Shown here one piece after another: positions 5,201 to 5,272 of a stretch of 5,272 bases of DNA; position 1 is the first letter of the stretch, and the number at the start of each line of letters is the position of its first letter. The stretch is from the NCBI GenBank assembly GCA_012511485.1, contig JAAZFZ010000182.1, positions 1 through 5,272 on the forward strand. The letters are read 5' to 3'. The DNA comes from Clostridiales bacterium (GTDB taxonomy: Bacteria; Bacillota; Clostridia; Oscillospirales; Acutalibacteraceae). Position numbers and translations under genes: made by a program. Below the pieces are notes generated by a model. That model saw nothing but the letters and a program-made list of their open reading frames with translations. It was not told the origin of the DNA and did not search any database.

Positions 5201-5272
5201 CTATCTTTTTTCAACAGACCTGCGCACAGCCTTAATTACCTCAACAATCGGAATAATCGTGAAGGCTAGAGC
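5201..5272 (-). CDS. 3' end of a convergent gene, probable membrane protein C-terminus
   Basis: Reading the minus strand from the window edge, one frame stays open for 23 codons to TAG (5203-5201). The visible peptide starts hydrophobic (ALAFTIIPIVEVI) and ends basic (KAVRRSVEKR), the usual look of a last membrane helix with a positive cytoplasmic tail. The other two minus frames close within about 30 bases. The tract is too short for composition to prove coding, and an open frame of this length arises by chance fairly often, so this is tentative. If real, the gene converges on the second lipoprotein gene with 136 nt between their stops. No function can be assigned. Confidence 0.4.
   Translation of the reverse strand, partial: ALAFTIIPIVEVIKAVRRSVEKR

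Noticed and set aside
1..5272. CRISPR, tRNA/rRNA, transposase or phage genes
   Set aside because: I looked for regularly spaced repeats, cloverleaf-like segments and transposase motifs on both strands and saw none. The only repeats are hairpin arms.

Overview
The window looks like chromosomal DNA of a low- to mid-GC Gram-positive anaerobe, most likely a gut- or rumen-type Clostridia (Oscillospiraceae/Ruminococcaceae-like). This rests on the pgk-tpiA-gpmI glycolytic gene order, the AGGAGG-type ribosome binding sites, the cofactor-independent phosphoglycerate mutase, and the lipoproteins with a Cys-Gly-Gly start followed by a Ser/Thr/Glu/Asp-rich tether. The taxonomic placement is inference from style, not from a marker search.

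Positions 1-2981 are the 3' part of a glycolytic operon on the + strand: the last ~171 codons of phosphoglycerate kinase (pgk), complete triosephosphate isomerase (tpiA) and complete 2,3-bisphosphoglycerate-independent phosphoglycerate mutase (gpmI), closed by a clear intrinsic terminator. Enolase, which often follows, is absent here. The 83-nt pgk-tpiA gap contains an 11-bp hairpin that buries a strong Shine-Dalgarno-like sequence.

Positions 2982-5125 hold two single-gene transcription units on the + strand. Each has its own promoter (TTGACA, 17 nt, TAAACT in both cases), its own ribosome binding site and its own intrinsic terminator. Each encodes an exported lipoprotein of about 290-300 residues with the lipidated Cys at position 24, an acidic low-complexity tether, and a related but diverged C-terminal domain of unknown function. 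They look like an old tandem duplication that kept its promoter layout. Only the first copy has a TACANNTGTA palindrome (BlaI/MecI/CopY-type) against its -10 box.

Positions 5126-5272 are the intergenic end. A 68-nt imperfect hairpin lies directly after the second lipoprotein's terminator. The last 72 bases probably contain the 3' end of a convergent minus-strand gene, with a hydrophobic helix and a basic tail. I found no mobile element genes, tRNA, rRNA, CRISPR array or recognised defence system. The parts worth following up are the lipoprotein pair, its promoter architecture and the two non-terminator hairpins.
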